From Ruegeria sp. HKCCD8929 (GTDB lineage Bacteria > Pseudomonadota > Alphaproteobacteria > Rhodobacterales > Rhodobacteraceae): DNA of 64,000 nt. This document shows positions 37,490 through 46,866 of this stretch, piece by piece. How positions within the stretch are numbered: the first letter of the stretch is position 1; each line of letters opens with the position of its first letter. The DNA lies in contig NZ_WPZY01000015.1 in the NCBI RefSeq assembly GCF_013031405.1, positions 51,347 to 115,346 on the forward strand, in the 5' to 3' direction. Under the pieces are notes generated by a model. The model did no database searches and was not told the DNA's origin. It was given only the letters and a program-made list of their open reading frames with translations. The translations under genes and the position numbers were made by a program.

Positions 37490-37808
37490 CGCAGCGGCTG
37501 GCGGCGAGGTCAAGCTCCAGACGGCCGCGCGGGATATCCTCGCCGCATTCCTCGCAATAGCCGTATTCGCCCTCGTCTATCCGCTGTAGCGCGGCGCGGA
37601 GCCGTTGCGCCTCGACATCCCGGCGCGCCTGTTGCGCCTTGGCCATGGCCTGATTCTGCAGTGCGTCCATCCGGCTCAGGCGGCCAACCGCCTGCTGGTC
37701 GAGTTGGACAACGGCCTGCGCATCGAGACCGGCGGCGGAACTTTCGTCCAGTTCCGCCAGCTTATCGCGGATCATCTGCCTGAAATGGTCGAGATCGGTC
37801 TCATTCAT
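37470..37808 (-). CDS. TraR/DksA-type zinc-finger protein
   Basis: The protein has 112 residues if it starts at MNETDLDHF. AGGA lies immediately upstream, and an alternative start 18-21 bases earlier (MMCGITG) is possible. A long coiled-coil region (about 5-75) precedes a four-cysteine zinc finger, CEEC and CVSC, in the C-terminal 35 residues (YGYCEECGEDIPRGRLELD). Such small DksA relatives bind the secondary channel of RNA polymerase or remain uncharacterised. It converges with, and overlaps, the end of the GTA cluster. Confidence 0.88.
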   Translation of the reverse strand: MNETDLDHFRQMIRDKLAELDESSAAGLDAQAVVQLDQQAVGRLSRMDALQNQAMAKAQQARRDVEAQRLRAALQRIDEGEYGYCEECGEDIPRGRLELDLAASRCVSCASG

Positions 37809-37893
37809 TCCTGTTATCCCGCACATCATGGGTTTGCGTTTGGCCTTTTCCGCCTTAGATGGGTATTCTAGGCGCAGCAAAGGACGTTTGGCC

Positions 37894-38703
37894 ATGATCG
37901 AAACGCGCAGAAAACTGACACCCGTAGACCCTGTCTGGGACCGCATCTCATCCGAGGCGCAGGACGCCGTGGCGAAAGAGCCGCTGATGGGCGGGCTCGT
38001 GCACGCCTGTATTCTGCACCACAAGAGCCTTGAGCGGGCGCTGTCCTATCGTATCTCGGCCAAGCTGTGCTCGAATGAGATGTCGATGATGGTGCTGCGT
38101 GAGATCGTCGATGAGGCCTATGCGGATGACGCCGACGTAGTCGAGGCCGCGCGCGCCGACCTGATGGCCGTGTTCGAGCGTGACCCGGCCTGCCACCGCC
38201 TGTTGCAGCCGATCCTGTATTTCAAGGGCTATCAGGCGATGCAGGCCTATCGCGTGGCGCATTGGCTGTGGCGTAAGGGCCGGTACGATCTGGCCTATTT
38301 CTTCCAGATGCGCTCATCCGAAATCTTCGGCATCGACATCCATCCCGCGGCACGGATCGGCAAGGGGATCATGATCGACCATGCCCATTCCATCGTGATC
38401 GGTGAGACAGCAGTGGTCGGTGACAATGTCTCGATGCTGCATTCGGTGACGTTGGGCGGCACCGGCAAGGAGGAAGAGGACCGGCATCCCAAGATCGGCA
38501 ACGGCGTGCTGATCGGGGCGGGCGCGAAGGTTCTGGGCAATATCAAGGTCGGTAATTGCAGCCGCATCGCCGCAGGTTCGGTGGTGTTGCAGGAAGTGCC
38601 GGCCTGCAAGACCGTGGCTGGAATCCCCGCCAAGATCGTCGGCGAGGCCGGGTGTGATCAGCCCGCGATCTCGATGGATCACATGCTAGGCAAAGACCAA
38701 TAA
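37894..38703 (+). CDS. cysE: serine O-acetyltransferase
   Basis: The start ATG at 37894 has AAGGA about 10 bases upstream. The 269-residue protein has the helical N-terminal domain and then the left-handed beta-helix with hexapeptide repeats (FGIDIHPAARIGKGIMIDHA, VVGDNVSMLHSVTLGGTGK). The catalytic His/Asp pair lies in IHPAA/DHAHS. It makes O-acetylserine for cysteine synthesis in the cytosol. cysE next to the GTA cluster is a common arrangement in Rhodobacterales. A strong terminator follows. Confidence 0.96.
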   Translation: MIETRRKLTPVDPVWDRISSEAQDAVAKEPLMGGLVHACILHHKSLERALSYRISAKLCSNEMSMMVLREIVDEAYADDADVVEAARADLMAVFERDPACHRLLQPILYFKGYQAMQAYRVAHWLWRKGRYDLAYFFQMRSSEIFGIDIHPAARIGKGIMIDHAHSIVIGETAVVGDNVSMLHSVTLGGTGKEEEDRHPKIGNGVLIGAGAKVLGNIKVGNCSRIAAGSVVLQEVPACKTVAGIPAKIVGEAGCDQPAISMDHMLGKDQ

Positions 38704-38720
38704 CCATTGCCGAAAAATAG

Positions 38721-38749
38721 AAAAGCCGCCCAATCCGGGCGGCTTTTTT
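38721..38749. terminator. bidirectional terminator, cysE / methyltransferase
   Basis: Arms GCCGCCC and GGGCGGC enclose AATCC, flanked by AAAA on one side and TTTTTT on the other. The stem therefore works on both strands, between two convergent genes. Confidence 0.9.
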
Positions 38750-38751
38750 CG

Positions 38752-39558
38752 TTAATGATGTTCCCAAACGGCGATATGGGCGGGGGCGGGAAACTCGACC
38801 GCTCCTTCCGGGTTGGTGAACTGACCGAAGGTTTCTTCGGCCGCAGCAACGAGTGCCTCAAAACCGTCATCGTCGATGAAATCGGATAGCGTCCAGCCGC
38901 GAACGTCCATGCGAACCCACTCGCGAATTGAGGCGAACCGGGCGACGCCGGGTTCGGTTGTTATGTGCGCGGCGTCCAACCCGCCAGCGTTAAGCACCTT
39001 CTGAAACTCATGCCGGTCACCCAGATTGAAGGGTGCGCGCAGGGCGTCAGCGGCCTGGGCTCCGAACATCGAATCGATCAGTCCGATCATCTCGGCATAT
39101 CCCGGCGAGTTTTCGGCCCGATCCCAGACGGACAGGGCGATCCGGCCATTCGGGCGGACCACGCGCCGCATCTCGTTCAAGGCCTGTGCCCGATTGTCAA
39201 AGAACATCAAGCCAAACTGACACAGTACGGTGTCGAATTCTCCATCGGCAAACGGCAGCGCTTCGGCAAGCCCCTCCACCCACTCGATTTCATCTGCATG
39301 GGTTGCTGCAACTGCGAGCATCCCTTCATTTCGGTCAAGCCCGGTCACCCGGTCACCGGGCGATGCGCGTCGCACCGCTTCGCGGGTTGTCGCGCCGGTT
39401 CCGCAGGCGACGTCCAACACGGCTTGGCCGGGTGAAACTTGGGCCCGGTTGCATAGAGGTCCCGCCCACGCGCCAAACAGCGCGGGAACGAAGAATTCAT
39501 CGTAGATTTCAGCGGCGGTGGTCGAGACCTGGCCCGCGATGGCAGCTTGCGTCGTCAT
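38752..39558 (-). CDS. class I SAM-dependent methyltransferase
   Basis: The 268-residue protein carries the AdoMet motif VLDVACGTGATTREAVR near residue 46, the acidic residue in VTGLDRNEGMLAVA near 73, and QFGLMFFDNRAQALNEMRR near 113 (Methyltransf_11 type). Homologues are often annotated as ubiquinone/menaquinone-type methyltransferases. It is divergent from an HxlR regulator with an inverted repeat between, so it is the likely target of that regulator. Substrate unknown. Confidence 0.9.
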   Translation of the reverse strand: MTTQAAIAGQVSTTAAEIYDEFFVPALFGAWAGPLCNRAQVSPGQAVLDVACGTGATTREAVRRASPGDRVTGLDRNEGMLAVAATHADEIEWVEGLAEALPFADGEFDTVLCQFGLMFFDNRAQALNEMRRVVRPNGRIALSVWDRAENSPGYAEMIGLIDSMFGAQAADALRAPFNLGDRHEFQKVLNAGGLDAAHITTEPGVARFASIREWVRMDVRGWTLSDFIDDDGFEALVAAAEETFGQFTNPEGAVEFPAPAHIAVWEHH

Positions 39559-39604
39559 GTCATCACCTGTCGATGTTGTTCACCTGGGTCAGCGTGACCT
39601 TTTG

Positions 39605-39642
39605 CGTGCCACGAAGTATAGTTCGAATTTTGTAGTGGCACG
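39605..39642. promoter_or_regulatory. inverted repeat, candidate HxlR operator
   Basis: Perfect eight-base arms CGTGCCAC (39605-39612) and GTGGCACG (39635-39642) are separated by 22 AT-rich bases. They lie in the 96-base gap between the divergent methyltransferase and HxlR genes, ending 12 bases before the regulator start. The long spacing would suit two dimers or the flanks of a promoter. Confidence 0.5.
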
Positions 39643-39654
39643 AAAGGCGAGGCC

Positions 39655-40344
39655 ATGAAGTCCTACGGTCAGTTCTGCCCTGTCGCGAAAGCGGCTGAGT
39701 TGTTTTGTGAACGATGGAACGCGCTCATCATACGGGATCTTGCCGCAGGTCCGCGCCGGTTCGGTGCGTTGCAGCGCGGCGTTCCGCTTATGTCTCCGTC
39801 GCTTTTATCCGCGCGGCTGAAATGGCTTGTCAGCGAGGGTGTGATTGAGCGCTGCGAGTTGGATGGTCAGCACAAGGGGTATGTGCTGACCGAGGCCGGG
39901 CGCGAATTCGTTCCCCTTGTCGAGGCGCTTGGCATCTGGGGACAGCGGTGGACGCGTCGTGAACTCGAAGAGCAGGAAATGGATGTGGGGCTGCTGGTGT
40001 GGAGCCTTGAGAGTTCCTGCGATCCGGGCGCCTTCGACGGAAAAAGGTGTCTGATCCGCTTGGAACTGACCGATCAGATTCCGTCCAAACAGTTCTGGTG
40101 GTTTCTGAACCACGAAGAAAAGTGTGAGCTGTGCGTGGACGACCCCGGGGGGGAGGTGAATCTGTATCTGGCCTGTACGCTTGCGGATGCGATCTACATC
40201 GTCAGGGGCGATCTGACGCCTGACATGGCGATCGAAACCCGGCGTCTGGAACTTCTGGGTGATGTATGGGCGCACCGGGCATTCACGCGCTGGCTCAACC
40301 TAAGTCCTTTGACCAAAGTGGGGTCCCGTCGCGTCGCCGGATAG
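39655..40344 (+). CDS. HxlR-family transcriptional regulator
   Basis: The 229-residue protein has an N-terminal HxlR winged helix (residues about 5-95): GQFCPVAKAAELFCERWNAL, then RDLAAGPRRFGALQRGVPLMSPSLLSARLK. The N-terminal cysteine is the one used for redox sensing in some relatives. The C-terminal about 100 residues resemble the SCP2-like extension found in long HxlR proteins and may bind a lipid-like ligand. Start and spacing are supported by GGCGAGG. It probably controls the divergent methyltransferase. Confidence 0.9.
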   Translation: MKSYGQFCPVAKAAELFCERWNALIIRDLAAGPRRFGALQRGVPLMSPSLLSARLKWLVSEGVIERCELDGQHKGYVLTEAGREFVPLVEALGIWGQRWTRRELEEQEMDVGLLVWSLESSCDPGAFDGKRCLIRLELTDQIPSKQFWWFLNHEEKCELCVDDPGGEVNLYLACTLADAIYIVRGDLTPDMAIETRRLELLGDVWAHRAFTRWLNLSPLTKVGSRRVAG

Positions 40345-40347
40345 TGC

Positions 40348-40372
40348 AAAGCCGGCCCTAAGGACCGGCTTT
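40348..40372. terminator. bidirectional hairpin, HxlR gene / pdhC
   Basis: Arms AAAGCCGG and CCGGCTTT with an inner CCT/AGG pairing lie between the convergent HxlR and pdhC stops. The A and T ends allow function on both strands. Confidence 0.7.
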
Positions 40373-40389
40373 GGATATTTCAGACTGGA

Positions 40390-41700
40390 TCAAGCCAGCA
40401 TGACCATCGGGTTTTCCAGATTGTCGACGATGGCCTGCAGCAGTTGCGCCCCCAGCGCGCCGTCGATGACGCGGTGATCGACCGACATGGTGACGGACAT
40501 CACGGTGGCGACGGTCAGTTCGCCATCCTCGCCCACGACAGGTTTCTTGGCGCCGGTACCGACGGCCAGGATACCGGCATGGGGCGGGTTCACGATGGCA
40601 TCGAAATTGTCGATGCCGAACATGCCGAGGTTCGAGACCGCGAAGGTACCGCCCTGATATTCATGTGGGGCCAGCTTGCGCTCGCGGGCGCGGGCCGCAA
40701 GGTCCTTCATTTCGGTCGAAAGCGCCGAGAGCGACTTGGTGTCGGCATCCTGCAGGACCGGGGTGAAGAGGCCGCCCTCGATAGCGACGGCCACTGCCAC
40801 ATCCGAGGGTTTCAGTTGCAGCACCCGGTCTCCGGCCCAGACGGCGTTGCATTCCGGGACCTGTTGCAGGGCGTTGGCAACCGCCTTGATGATGAAGTCA
40901 TTGACGCTGAGTTTGACCCCGCGCGCCTCAAGCTGCTTGTTGAGCTGGCTGCGGAATTTCAGCAGCGCGTCGAGCTTGATGTCGCGGCGGAGGTAGAAAT
41001 GTGGGATGGTCTGTTTGGCTTCGCCCAGCCGCGCGGCGATGGTCTTGCGCATGCCGTCGAGCTTGATTTCCTCGTAGTCGCGGCCCTCGTACATGCGGGC
41101 GACCATGTCCGCCGAGGGGCCGGTTGCCGGGGCTGCGGCAGGTGTCGGCGCTGCTGCCGCGGGGGCGGCAGCCGGGGCCGGGGCGGTTGCGGTCACGCCT
41201 TCCACATCCGCCTTGACGATGCGGCCATGCGGGCCGGAGCCGGCGATCTGGCTCAGGTCCAGGCCTTTCTGGGCGGCGATGCGGCGGGCCAGCGGCGAGG
41301 CGAAGATGCGGTTGCCATCTGCTGTTTGGGGCGCCGCCGGGGCAGGGGCGGCGGGCGCCTCGGAGCCCCCTGTGGGGGCCGCCTCGGTTTCCGCGTCGGC
41401 TGCGGGCGCAGCCTCCGGCGCCTTGGCCGGGGTGGCGGCGATATCATCGGCGCTTTCACCGTCTTCCAGCAGCACTGCGATGGGGGTGTTGACCTTGACC
41501 GCCTCGGTTCCTTCGGGGATCAGGATCTTGCCGACCACGCCTTCGTCGACGGCCTCGAACTCCATCGTGGCCTTGTCGGTTTCAATTTCGGCCAGCAGGT
41601 CGCCGGAGGAGACGGTGTCGCCCTCTTTGACAAGCCATTTGGCGAGCGTGCCTTCCTCCATCGTGGGAGAGAGGGCAGGCATCAGGATTTCGGTGGGCAT
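40390..41700 (-). CDS. pdhC: pyruvate dehydrogenase E2 (dihydrolipoyl acetyltransferase)
   Basis: The start ATG at 41700 follows GAGGAGCG. The 436-residue protein has one lipoyl domain (residues 1-80, lysine in ETDKATMEF), an Ala/Pro linker, and the subunit-binding domain (about 135-170, [21 protein letters not shown]). A second Ala/Pro linker leads to the catalytic domain from about 205, with the active-site motif [10 protein letters not shown] near 412. E2 forms the core of the complex and transfers acetyl to CoA. It is the last gene of the pdhA-pdhB-small gene-pdhC operon. Confidence 0.97.
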   Translation of the reverse strand: MPTEILMPALSPTMEEGTLAKWLVKEGDTVSSGDLLAEIETDKATMEFEAVDEGVVGKILIPEGTEAVKVNTPIAVLLEDGESADDIAATPAKAPEAAPAADAETEAAPTGGSEAPAAPAPAAPQTADGNRIFASPLARRIAAQKGLDLSQIAGSGPHGRIVKADVEGVTATAPAPAAAPAAAAPTPAAAPATGPSADMVARMYEGRDYEEIKLDGMRKTIAARLGEAKQTIPHFYLRRDIKLDALLKFRSQLNKQLEARGVKLSVNDFIIKAVANALQQVPECNAVWAGDRVLQLKPSDVAVAVAIEGGLFTPVLQDADTKSLSALSTEMKDLAARARERKLAPHEYQGGTFAVSNLGMFGIDNFDAIVNPPHAGILAVGTGAKKPVVGEDGELTVATVMSVTMSVDHRVIDGALGAQLLQAIVDNLENPMVMLA

Positions 41701-41701
41701 C

Positions 41702-41962
41702 TCAGCGCTCCTCAATCAGAGTAATTTGGTCAAAAGGCGCCCTGGGGCGCCCGGTACCGCGTGCGAGCATGGCGATCGCGGCCTCGATTTTCTCTTTGTT
41801 TTCAGCCATCCAGACATAAGCCGTCTGATGGGAGGGGCGCGCGCCGATCAGCCGCATATCCTCCGCCAGACGCTCGGGCACGAGCGCGGTGACGGTGCGA
41901 CCGTCGACGTCCAAATCGACGCGGTAGCATTCCGTTGCTGGATCGCGGCCCCTGATCTCCAT
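41702..41962 (-). CDS. small protein encoded between pdhB and pdhC
   Basis: The 86-residue soluble protein starts 4 bases after the pdhB stop and ends 1 base before pdhC, so it must be cotranscribed and probably translationally coupled. The pattern [21 protein letters not shown], followed by [15 protein letters not shown], is loosely like the DUF1488 family of small proteins, but I am not sure. No cofactor motif is visible. Its place inside the operon suggests a role linked to pyruvate dehydrogenase, which is inference. Confidence 0.75.
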   Translation of the reverse strand: MEIRGRDPATECYRVDLDVDGRTVTALVPERLAEDMRLIGARPSHQTAYVWMAENKEKIEAAIAMLARGTGRPRAPFDQITLIEER

Positions 41963-41966
41963 CGTC

Positions 41967-43343
41967 TTACCGGTAGGTCACCTGTTTCACCGCCGCGATC
42001 ACCTCATCGGTGGTGACCAGTGCGAGTTTTTCCAGGTTCGCCGCGTAGGGCATCGGCACGTCCTTGCCCGTACAGTTGATGACGGGGGCGTCGAGATAGT
42101 CGAACGCCTCCTGCATCACCACCGACGAGATGTAGCTGCCGACCGAGCCTTGTGGCCAGCCTTCCTCGACCGTGACCAGACGGTTGGTTTTCATCACCGA
42201 GTTGATGATGGTGCCGGTGTCCATGGGTCTGAGCGTGCGTAGGTCGATCACCTCGGCATTGATGCCTTCTTCGGCCAGCTTGTCGGCGGCTTCGAGCGCG
42301 TATTGCATGCCGATGCCGAAGCTGACGATGGTGACGTCCGAGCCTTCGCGCCAGATCCGGGCCTTGCCGAAGGGGATGGTGAGGTCATCCACGACCGGCA
42401 CGTCGAAGCTGCGGCCGTAGAGGATTTCGTTTTCCAGGAAGATCACCGGGTTGGGATCGCGGATCGCGGATTTCAGCAGGCCCTTGGCGTCGGCGGCGGA
42501 GTAGGGCATCGCCACTTTCAGCCCCGGAATCTGCATGTACCAGGCGGCATAGTCCTGGCTGTGCTGGGCCGCCACCCGGGCCGCGGCGCCATTGGGGCCG
42601 CGGAAGACCATCGGTGCGCCCATCTGACCGCCGGACATGTAGAGCGTCTTGGCCGCCGAGTTGATGATCTGGTCGATCGCCTGCATGGCGAAGTTGAAGG
42701 TCATGAACTCGACAATGGGTTTCAGCCCGCCAAAGGCCGAGCCCACGGCGATCCCGGCAAAGCCGTGCTCGGTGATCGGGGTGTCGATGACGCGCTTAGA
42801 GCCGAACTCATCCAGCAGGCCCTGGCTGACCTTATAGGCGCCCTGATATTCGGCGACCTCCTCGCCCATCAGGTAGACATCCTCGTCGGCGCGCATTTCT
42901 TCGGCCATCGCGTCGCGCAGGGCTTCACGCACGGTCTGTGCCTTCATCTCGACATCCGCGGGCCAGTCGGGGGAGAGATCTACCTTGGGTGCCGCGGGGG
43001 CGGTTGACGGGGCAGGGGTTGCGGGCGCCTCGGCGCCCCCTGCGGGGGCCGCCTCGTTGCCCGCGTCGGCTGGTGCCGACAGGATGGCGTCGACGCTTTC
43101 GCCCTCTTCGACCAGGATCGCGATGGGGGTGTTGACGCGGACGGCTTCGGTGCCCTCGGCAATCAGGATCTTGCCGACGATGCCTTCATCCACCGCCTCG
43201 AACTCCATCGTCGCCTTGTCGGTTTCGATCTCGGCCATGATGTCGCCGGAGTTTACGGTGTCGCCTTCCTTGACCAGCCATTTGGCCAATGTGCCCTCTT
43301 CCATCGTGGGCGAGAGTGCAGGCATGAGAATTTCGGTTGCCAT
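41967..43343 (-). CDS. pdhB: pyruvate dehydrogenase E1 beta with fused lipoyl domain
   Basis: The 458-residue protein starts with a lipoyl domain (residues 1-80, [15 protein letters not shown] with the lipoylated Lys) nearly identical to that of PdhC. An Ala/Pro linker (about 90-125) joins it to the E1 beta fold (about 135-458). That fold includes [26 protein letters not shown] and the [23 protein letters not shown] segment. E1 beta normally lacks a lipoyl domain; the fusion is known in alphaproteobacteria. It forms the heterotetramer with PdhA. Confidence 0.97.
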   Translation of the reverse strand: MATEILMPALSPTMEEGTLAKWLVKEGDTVNSGDIMAEIETDKATMEFEAVDEGIVGKILIAEGTEAVRVNTPIAILVEEGESVDAILSAPADAGNEAAPAGGAEAPATPAPSTAPAAPKVDLSPDWPADVEMKAQTVREALRDAMAEEMRADEDVYLMGEEVAEYQGAYKVSQGLLDEFGSKRVIDTPITEHGFAGIAVGSAFGGLKPIVEFMTFNFAMQAIDQIINSAAKTLYMSGGQMGAPMVFRGPNGAAARVAAQHSQDYAAWYMQIPGLKVAMPYSAADAKGLLKSAIRDPNPVIFLENEILYGRSFDVPVVDDLTIPFGKARIWREGSDVTIVSFGIGMQYALEAADKLAEEGINAEVIDLRTLRPMDTGTIINSVMKTNRLVTVEEGWPQGSVGSYISSVVMQEAFDYLDAPVINCTGKDVPMPYAANLEKLALVTTDEVIAAVKQVTYR

Positions 43344-43358
43344 GTCTTGATCGTCCTC

Positions 43359-44348
43359 TCAGGCGTAAATGTCGGTCCAGAGCTCGTCCATGGACGGCTC
43401 GGGGCTTTCTTTCGAGAAATCGGCGGCCTTGTTGACGATCTCCTTGATCTCCTTGTCGATCGCCTTGAGGTCGTCTTCGGAGGCGTGTTTGCCGGTCAGC
43501 AGCATCTCGCGGACCTGCTCGATCGGGTCGCGTTCCTCGCGCATCTTCTGCACCTCTTCGCGGGTGCGGTATTTGGCGGGGTCGGACATCGAGTGGCCGC
43601 GATAGCGGTAGGTCTTGACCTCAAGGATGTAGGGGCCCTTGCCCGCGCGGCAGTGGGCGACGGCCTTTTCGCTGGCTTCCTTGACCGAAAGCACGTTCAT
43701 GCCGTCCACGGTTTCGCCCGGAATGCCAAAAGCCTCGCCACGGGTGTAGATATCCGGGGTCGAGGTTGAGCGTTTCTGGGCGGTGCCCATGGCGTATTGG
43801 TTGTTCTCGATCACGAAGATCACCGGCAGGTTCCAGAGTGCCGCCATATTGAAGGTCTCATAGACCTGACCCTGGTTCGAGGCGCCGTCGCCGAAATAGG
43901 CGAAGGTCACCCGGCCATTCTCCTTGTAGCGGTCGGCAAAGGCCAGACCGGCACCCAGTGGCACCTGCGCAGCGACGATGCCGTGGCCGCCATAGAAATG
44001 CTTCTCTTTCGAGAACATGTGCATCGAGCCGCCCTTACCCTTGGACAGACCACCCTCGCGTCCGGTGAGTTCGGCCATCACGCCGCCCGGGTCCATGCCG
44101 CAGGCCAGCATGTGGCCGTGATCGCGATAGGAGGTGATGCGCTTGTCGCCCTCTTCGGCGGCGGCTTCGAGCCCGACCACAACCGCCTCTTGTCCGATGT
44201 AGAGATGGCAGAAACCGCCGATGAGACCCATGCCGTACAGCTGGCCTGCTTTTTCCTCGAATCGGCGGATCAGCAGCATTTCGCGGTAAAAGTGTTTCAG
44301 CTCATCTGCGGAAACGTTTGGTTTCTTTGTGGTTTTTCGCGCAGCCAT
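43359..44348 (-). CDS. pdhA: pyruvate dehydrogenase E1 alpha
   Basis: The 329-residue protein has the thiamine diphosphate motif GDGASNQGQVYETFNMAALW near residue 165, ending in the ENN of FVIENNQYAMGT. The phosphorylation-loop-like YRYRGHSMSDPAKYRT lies near 255. It decarboxylates pyruvate with PdhB. GGGAGAGG precedes the ATG with 8 bases spacing. A perfect ten-base-arm palindrome lies 25-48 bases upstream of the start. Confidence 0.97.
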   Translation of the reverse strand: MAARKTTKKPNVSADELKHFYREMLLIRRFEEKAGQLYGMGLIGGFCHLYIGQEAVVVGLEAAAEEGDKRITSYRDHGHMLACGMDPGGVMAELTGREGGLSKGKGGSMHMFSKEKHFYGGHGIVAAQVPLGAGLAFADRYKENGRVTFAYFGDGASNQGQVYETFNMAALWNLPVIFVIENNQYAMGTAQKRSTSTPDIYTRGEAFGIPGETVDGMNVLSVKEASEKAVAHCRAGKGPYILEVKTYRYRGHSMSDPAKYRTREEVQKMREERDPIEQVREMLLTGKHASEDDLKAIDKEIKEIVNKAADFSKESPEPSMDELWTDIYA

Positions 44349-44372
44349 AGTGGCGACCTCTCCCTTTCGGCA

Positions 44373-44396
44373 AGATAGTTTAGCGTTAAACTATCT
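44373..44396. promoter_or_regulatory. palindromic operator upstream of pdhA
   Basis: Perfect ten-base arms AGATAGTTTA and TAAACTATCT surround GCGT, 25-48 bases before the pdhA start. The core TAGTTTA, four bases with central CG, TAAACTA is shared with the site upstream of lpd at 63890-63907. I found no other copy in the window. A dimeric regulator is implied; its identity is unknown. Confidence 0.75.
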
Positions 44397-44525
44397 CATA
44401 ATGCATTTCGTGCTGTCTGGCGAGGGGAAATGTGACGCAGCGTCGGAGCGGGCCGGAGACCGCTCAGGTAGAAGCCGGTTTGAACGAGGAAAGAGGGTGC
44501 AATACCGCGTTTTTTTGAGCTCGGG

Positions 44526-44876
44526 CTAACGGATCACGATCTCATCGGCGCGCAGCAGGCCCAGAACCGAACGGGCCTGCTGGTCGAGCAGGTCGAGATC
44601 GAGATAGGTGTCCGAGAGGCGGCGGGTGAGGTTTTCCATCTCTGCGATCTCATCCTCAAGCCGGGCGAGGTCGCGCGACAGGGCGTCCCGCTCCGCCGCA
44701 ATTTCGACTCGCCGGAACAGGCCGAAATCGCCCTGCACGGCCGCGAAGGTGAAATAAACACCCAGCGCGAACGCCACTGCGAAGAACAACACTGCGCCCA
44801 GACTGGGCCGATGGGAACGGGACACTCTGTTTACCGCCGTATGAACTGCCTCAAAATCCGTGCCCTTTGCGGGCAT
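44526..44876 (-). CDS. FtsB/DivIC-type septum formation initiator
   Basis: The 116-residue protein has a cytoplasmic N-terminus, one membrane helix (about 28-50, LGAVLFFAVAFALGVYFTFAAVQ) and a periplasmic coiled coil (about 57-95). The coiled coil contains ERDALSRDLARLEDEIAEMENL. This is the build of FtsB/DivIC, which joins FtsL and FtsQ at the division site. The ribosome site before 44876 is weak; a GTG at codon 18 is an alternative start. The location between pgk and pdhA is usual for alphaproteobacteria. Confidence 0.88.
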   Translation of the reverse strand: MPAKGTDFEAVHTAVNRVSRSHRPSLGAVLFFAVAFALGVYFTFAAVQGDFGLFRRVEIAAERDALSRDLARLEDEIAEMENLTRRLSDTYLDLDLLDQQARSVLGLLRADEIVIR

Positions 44877-44959
44877 CTCAGCGCACTATGTCATAGGTGA
44901 TTCGCGATGTGAATCCCCCTTGACACAAAAAATCCGCGCGTGATTCCAAAGGGCTGGCG

Positions 44960-44981
44960 AAAAAGCGCCCCATAGCGGGGC
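44960..44981 (-). terminator. rho-independent terminator after pgk
   Basis: On the minus strand, GCCCC and GGGGC enclose GCTAT and are followed by GCTTTTT, 46 bases past the pgk stop. Confidence 0.7.
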
Positions 44982-45027
44982 TGCCTTCGGCTTGCGTCTT
45001 TGGGGCAGGGATAAAACCCCGGGGGGC

Positions 45028-46233
45028 TCAGGCCTGCGGGGTCAGTGCTGCGACGCCGGGCAGGGTCTTGCCCTCCATCCATTCCAGAAAGGCGCCGCCT
45101 GCCGTGGAGATATAGGTGAAGTCCGCTGCGGCTCCGGCTTGGTTCAGTGCGGCGACGGTATCGCCACCCCCGGCGACGGTGATCAGCTGTCCGGCTTTGG
45201 TCAGGGCGGCGGCTTGCTTCGCTGCCGCGTTGGTGGCGGCGTCGAATGGGGCGATCTCGAAGGCGCCCATGGGGCCGTTCCAGATCAGGGTTTTTGCGCC
45301 CTCCATCACCTCGGCCACACGGGCCACGGTGTCGGGGCCTGCGTCGAGGATCATCGCGTCGGCGGGGCAGGCGTCGGCCGCAACAGTCTCGTTCTCGGCC
45401 CCGGCCTTGAATTCCCGCGCCACGACCACGTCCGAGGGCAGCAGGATCTTGCATCCGGTGGTGTCTGCCTTGGCGAGGATGTCCTGCGCCGTCCCGGTCA
45501 TCTCATGCTCGCAGAGCGATTTGCCGACGTCGATGCCTTGCGCCGCGAGGAAGGTGTTGGCCATGCCACCGCCGATCACCAGATGGTCGACCTTTTCCAC
45601 CAGATTGCCCAGCAATTCCAGCTTGGTGGAGACCTTGGCGCCGCCCACCACGGCCACGACCGGGCGTTGGGGCTGGCCAAGGGCACTTTCCAGCGCCTCC
45701 AGTTCCGCCTGCATCAACCGGCCCGCGCAGGTGGGCAGCAGGCGCGCGAGGCCTTCGGTCGAGGCATGGGCGCGGTGGGCCGCGGAAAACGCGTCGTTGC
45801 AATAGATATCGCCCAGCTCGGCCATCTCGGCGGCGAGACCGCCGTCGTTTTTTTCTTCACCTGCGTGAAAGCGCGTGTTCTCCAGCAGCAGGATCGCACC
45901 CTCGGCGAGGCTGTCCACGGCGGCCTGCGCGGCCGGCCCACGGCAGTCGGCACAGAAGGTGACGGGCGTGCCGAACGCAGCCTCAAGCGCGGGCACCAGC
46001 GGGCGCAGCGACATCTCGGGCACCACCTTGCCCTTGGGGCGGCCGAAATGAGCCAGCAGGATCGGGCGGCCACCGGCGGCAAGGATATCCTGAATGGTAG
46101 GCTGCACGCGGCGGATGCGGGTGTCGTCGGTCACCTTGCCATCCTCGACCGGGACGTTGATGTCCACCCGCACCAGAACGCGCTTGCCGCCGAGATCCAT
46201 GTCGTCGAGGTTTTTCCAGCCCATCAGAGACAC
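45028..46233 (-). CDS. pgk: phosphoglycerate kinase
   Basis: The 401-residue protein is full length. The N-terminal substrate motif [16 protein letters not shown] lies near residue 18, [13 protein letters not shown] near 57, and the nucleotide-binding WNGPMGAFE near 317 and [10 protein letters not shown] near 355. It interconverts 1,3-bisphosphoglycerate and 3-phosphoglycerate with ATP formation. It is monocistronic, with a terminator before the FtsB-like gene, and is divergent from the cyclophilin pair. Confidence 0.98.
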   Translation of the reverse strand: MSLMGWKNLDDMDLGGKRVLVRVDINVPVEDGKVTDDTRIRRVQPTIQDILAAGGRPILLAHFGRPKGKVVPEMSLRPLVPALEAAFGTPVTFCADCRGPAAQAAVDSLAEGAILLLENTRFHAGEEKNDGGLAAEMAELGDIYCNDAFSAAHRAHASTEGLARLLPTCAGRLMQAELEALESALGQPQRPVVAVVGGAKVSTKLELLGNLVEKVDHLVIGGGMANTFLAAQGIDVGKSLCEHEMTGTAQDILAKADTTGCKILLPSDVVVAREFKAGAENETVAADACPADAMILDAGPDTVARVAEVMEGAKTLIWNGPMGAFEIAPFDAATNAAAKQAAALTKAGQLITVAGGGDTVAALNQAGAAADFTYISTAGGAFLEWMEGKTLPGVAALTPQA

Positions 46234-46359
46234 TCCGCCTGAAATTTCGCAAAACTGCGCGCTCTTTCCCCGGAATCCGCGCTCAGGTCAATGCGTCACT
46301 TGGCATTCGCGCGGGCCCGGCTTAGGTATTCGGCCAATATCCAAAGACAGGAGGGCCCA

Positions 46360-46866
46360 ATGGCCGAGATCAAGGATCCCGAAAACACCATCATCATCGA
46401 GCTGAAGGACGGCAATGTCGTCATCGAGCTGCTGCCGGATGTGGCACCCCAGCACAGCGAGCGGATGAAGGAACTGGCGCGCGGGGGCGAATATGACAAC
46501 GTGGCCTTTCACCGGGTGATCGACGGCTTCATGGCGCAGACCGGCGACGTGCAGCACGGGGATATGGAAGACGGGTTCAACCTGCGCATGGCGGGCACCG
46601 GTGGTTCTTCGCTGCCGGATCTGCCGGCGGAGTTTTCGAAGCTGCCGCATGACCGGGGCACGCTGGGCGCGGCGCGGTCGCAGAACCCGAACTCGGCCAA
46701 CTCGCAGTTCTTCATCAACTTCAAGGACAACCATTTCCTGAACGGCCAGTACACCGTATACGGCCGCGTGATCGAAGGGATGGAGCATGTGGATGCGATC
46801 ACCCGGGGTGAGCCGCCCGCGACCCCTGACCGCATGATCAGCGTCAAGGTGGCCGCCGATGCGTAA
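46360..46866 (+). CDS. ppiB: cytosolic cyclophilin-type peptidyl-prolyl isomerase
   Basis: The start ATG at 46360 has AGGAGG upstream; an earlier in-frame ATG lacks a site. The 168-residue protein has no signal peptide. Cyclophilin motifs are VAFHRVIDGFMAQTGD near residue 47 (active-site Arg and Phe/Met/Gln), GTLGAARSQNPNSANSQFFI near 103, and HFLNGQYTVYGRVIEGM near 127. It speeds proline isomerisation in the cytosol. Its last 8 bases overlap the next cyclophilin gene. Confidence 0.96.
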   Translation: MAEIKDPENTIIIELKDGNVVIELLPDVAPQHSERMKELARGGEYDNVAFHRVIDGFMAQTGDVQHGDMEDGFNLRMAGTGGSSLPDLPAEFSKLPHDRGTLGAARSQNPNSANSQFFINFKDNHFLNGQYTVYGRVIEGMEHVDAITRGEPPATPDRMISVKVAADA

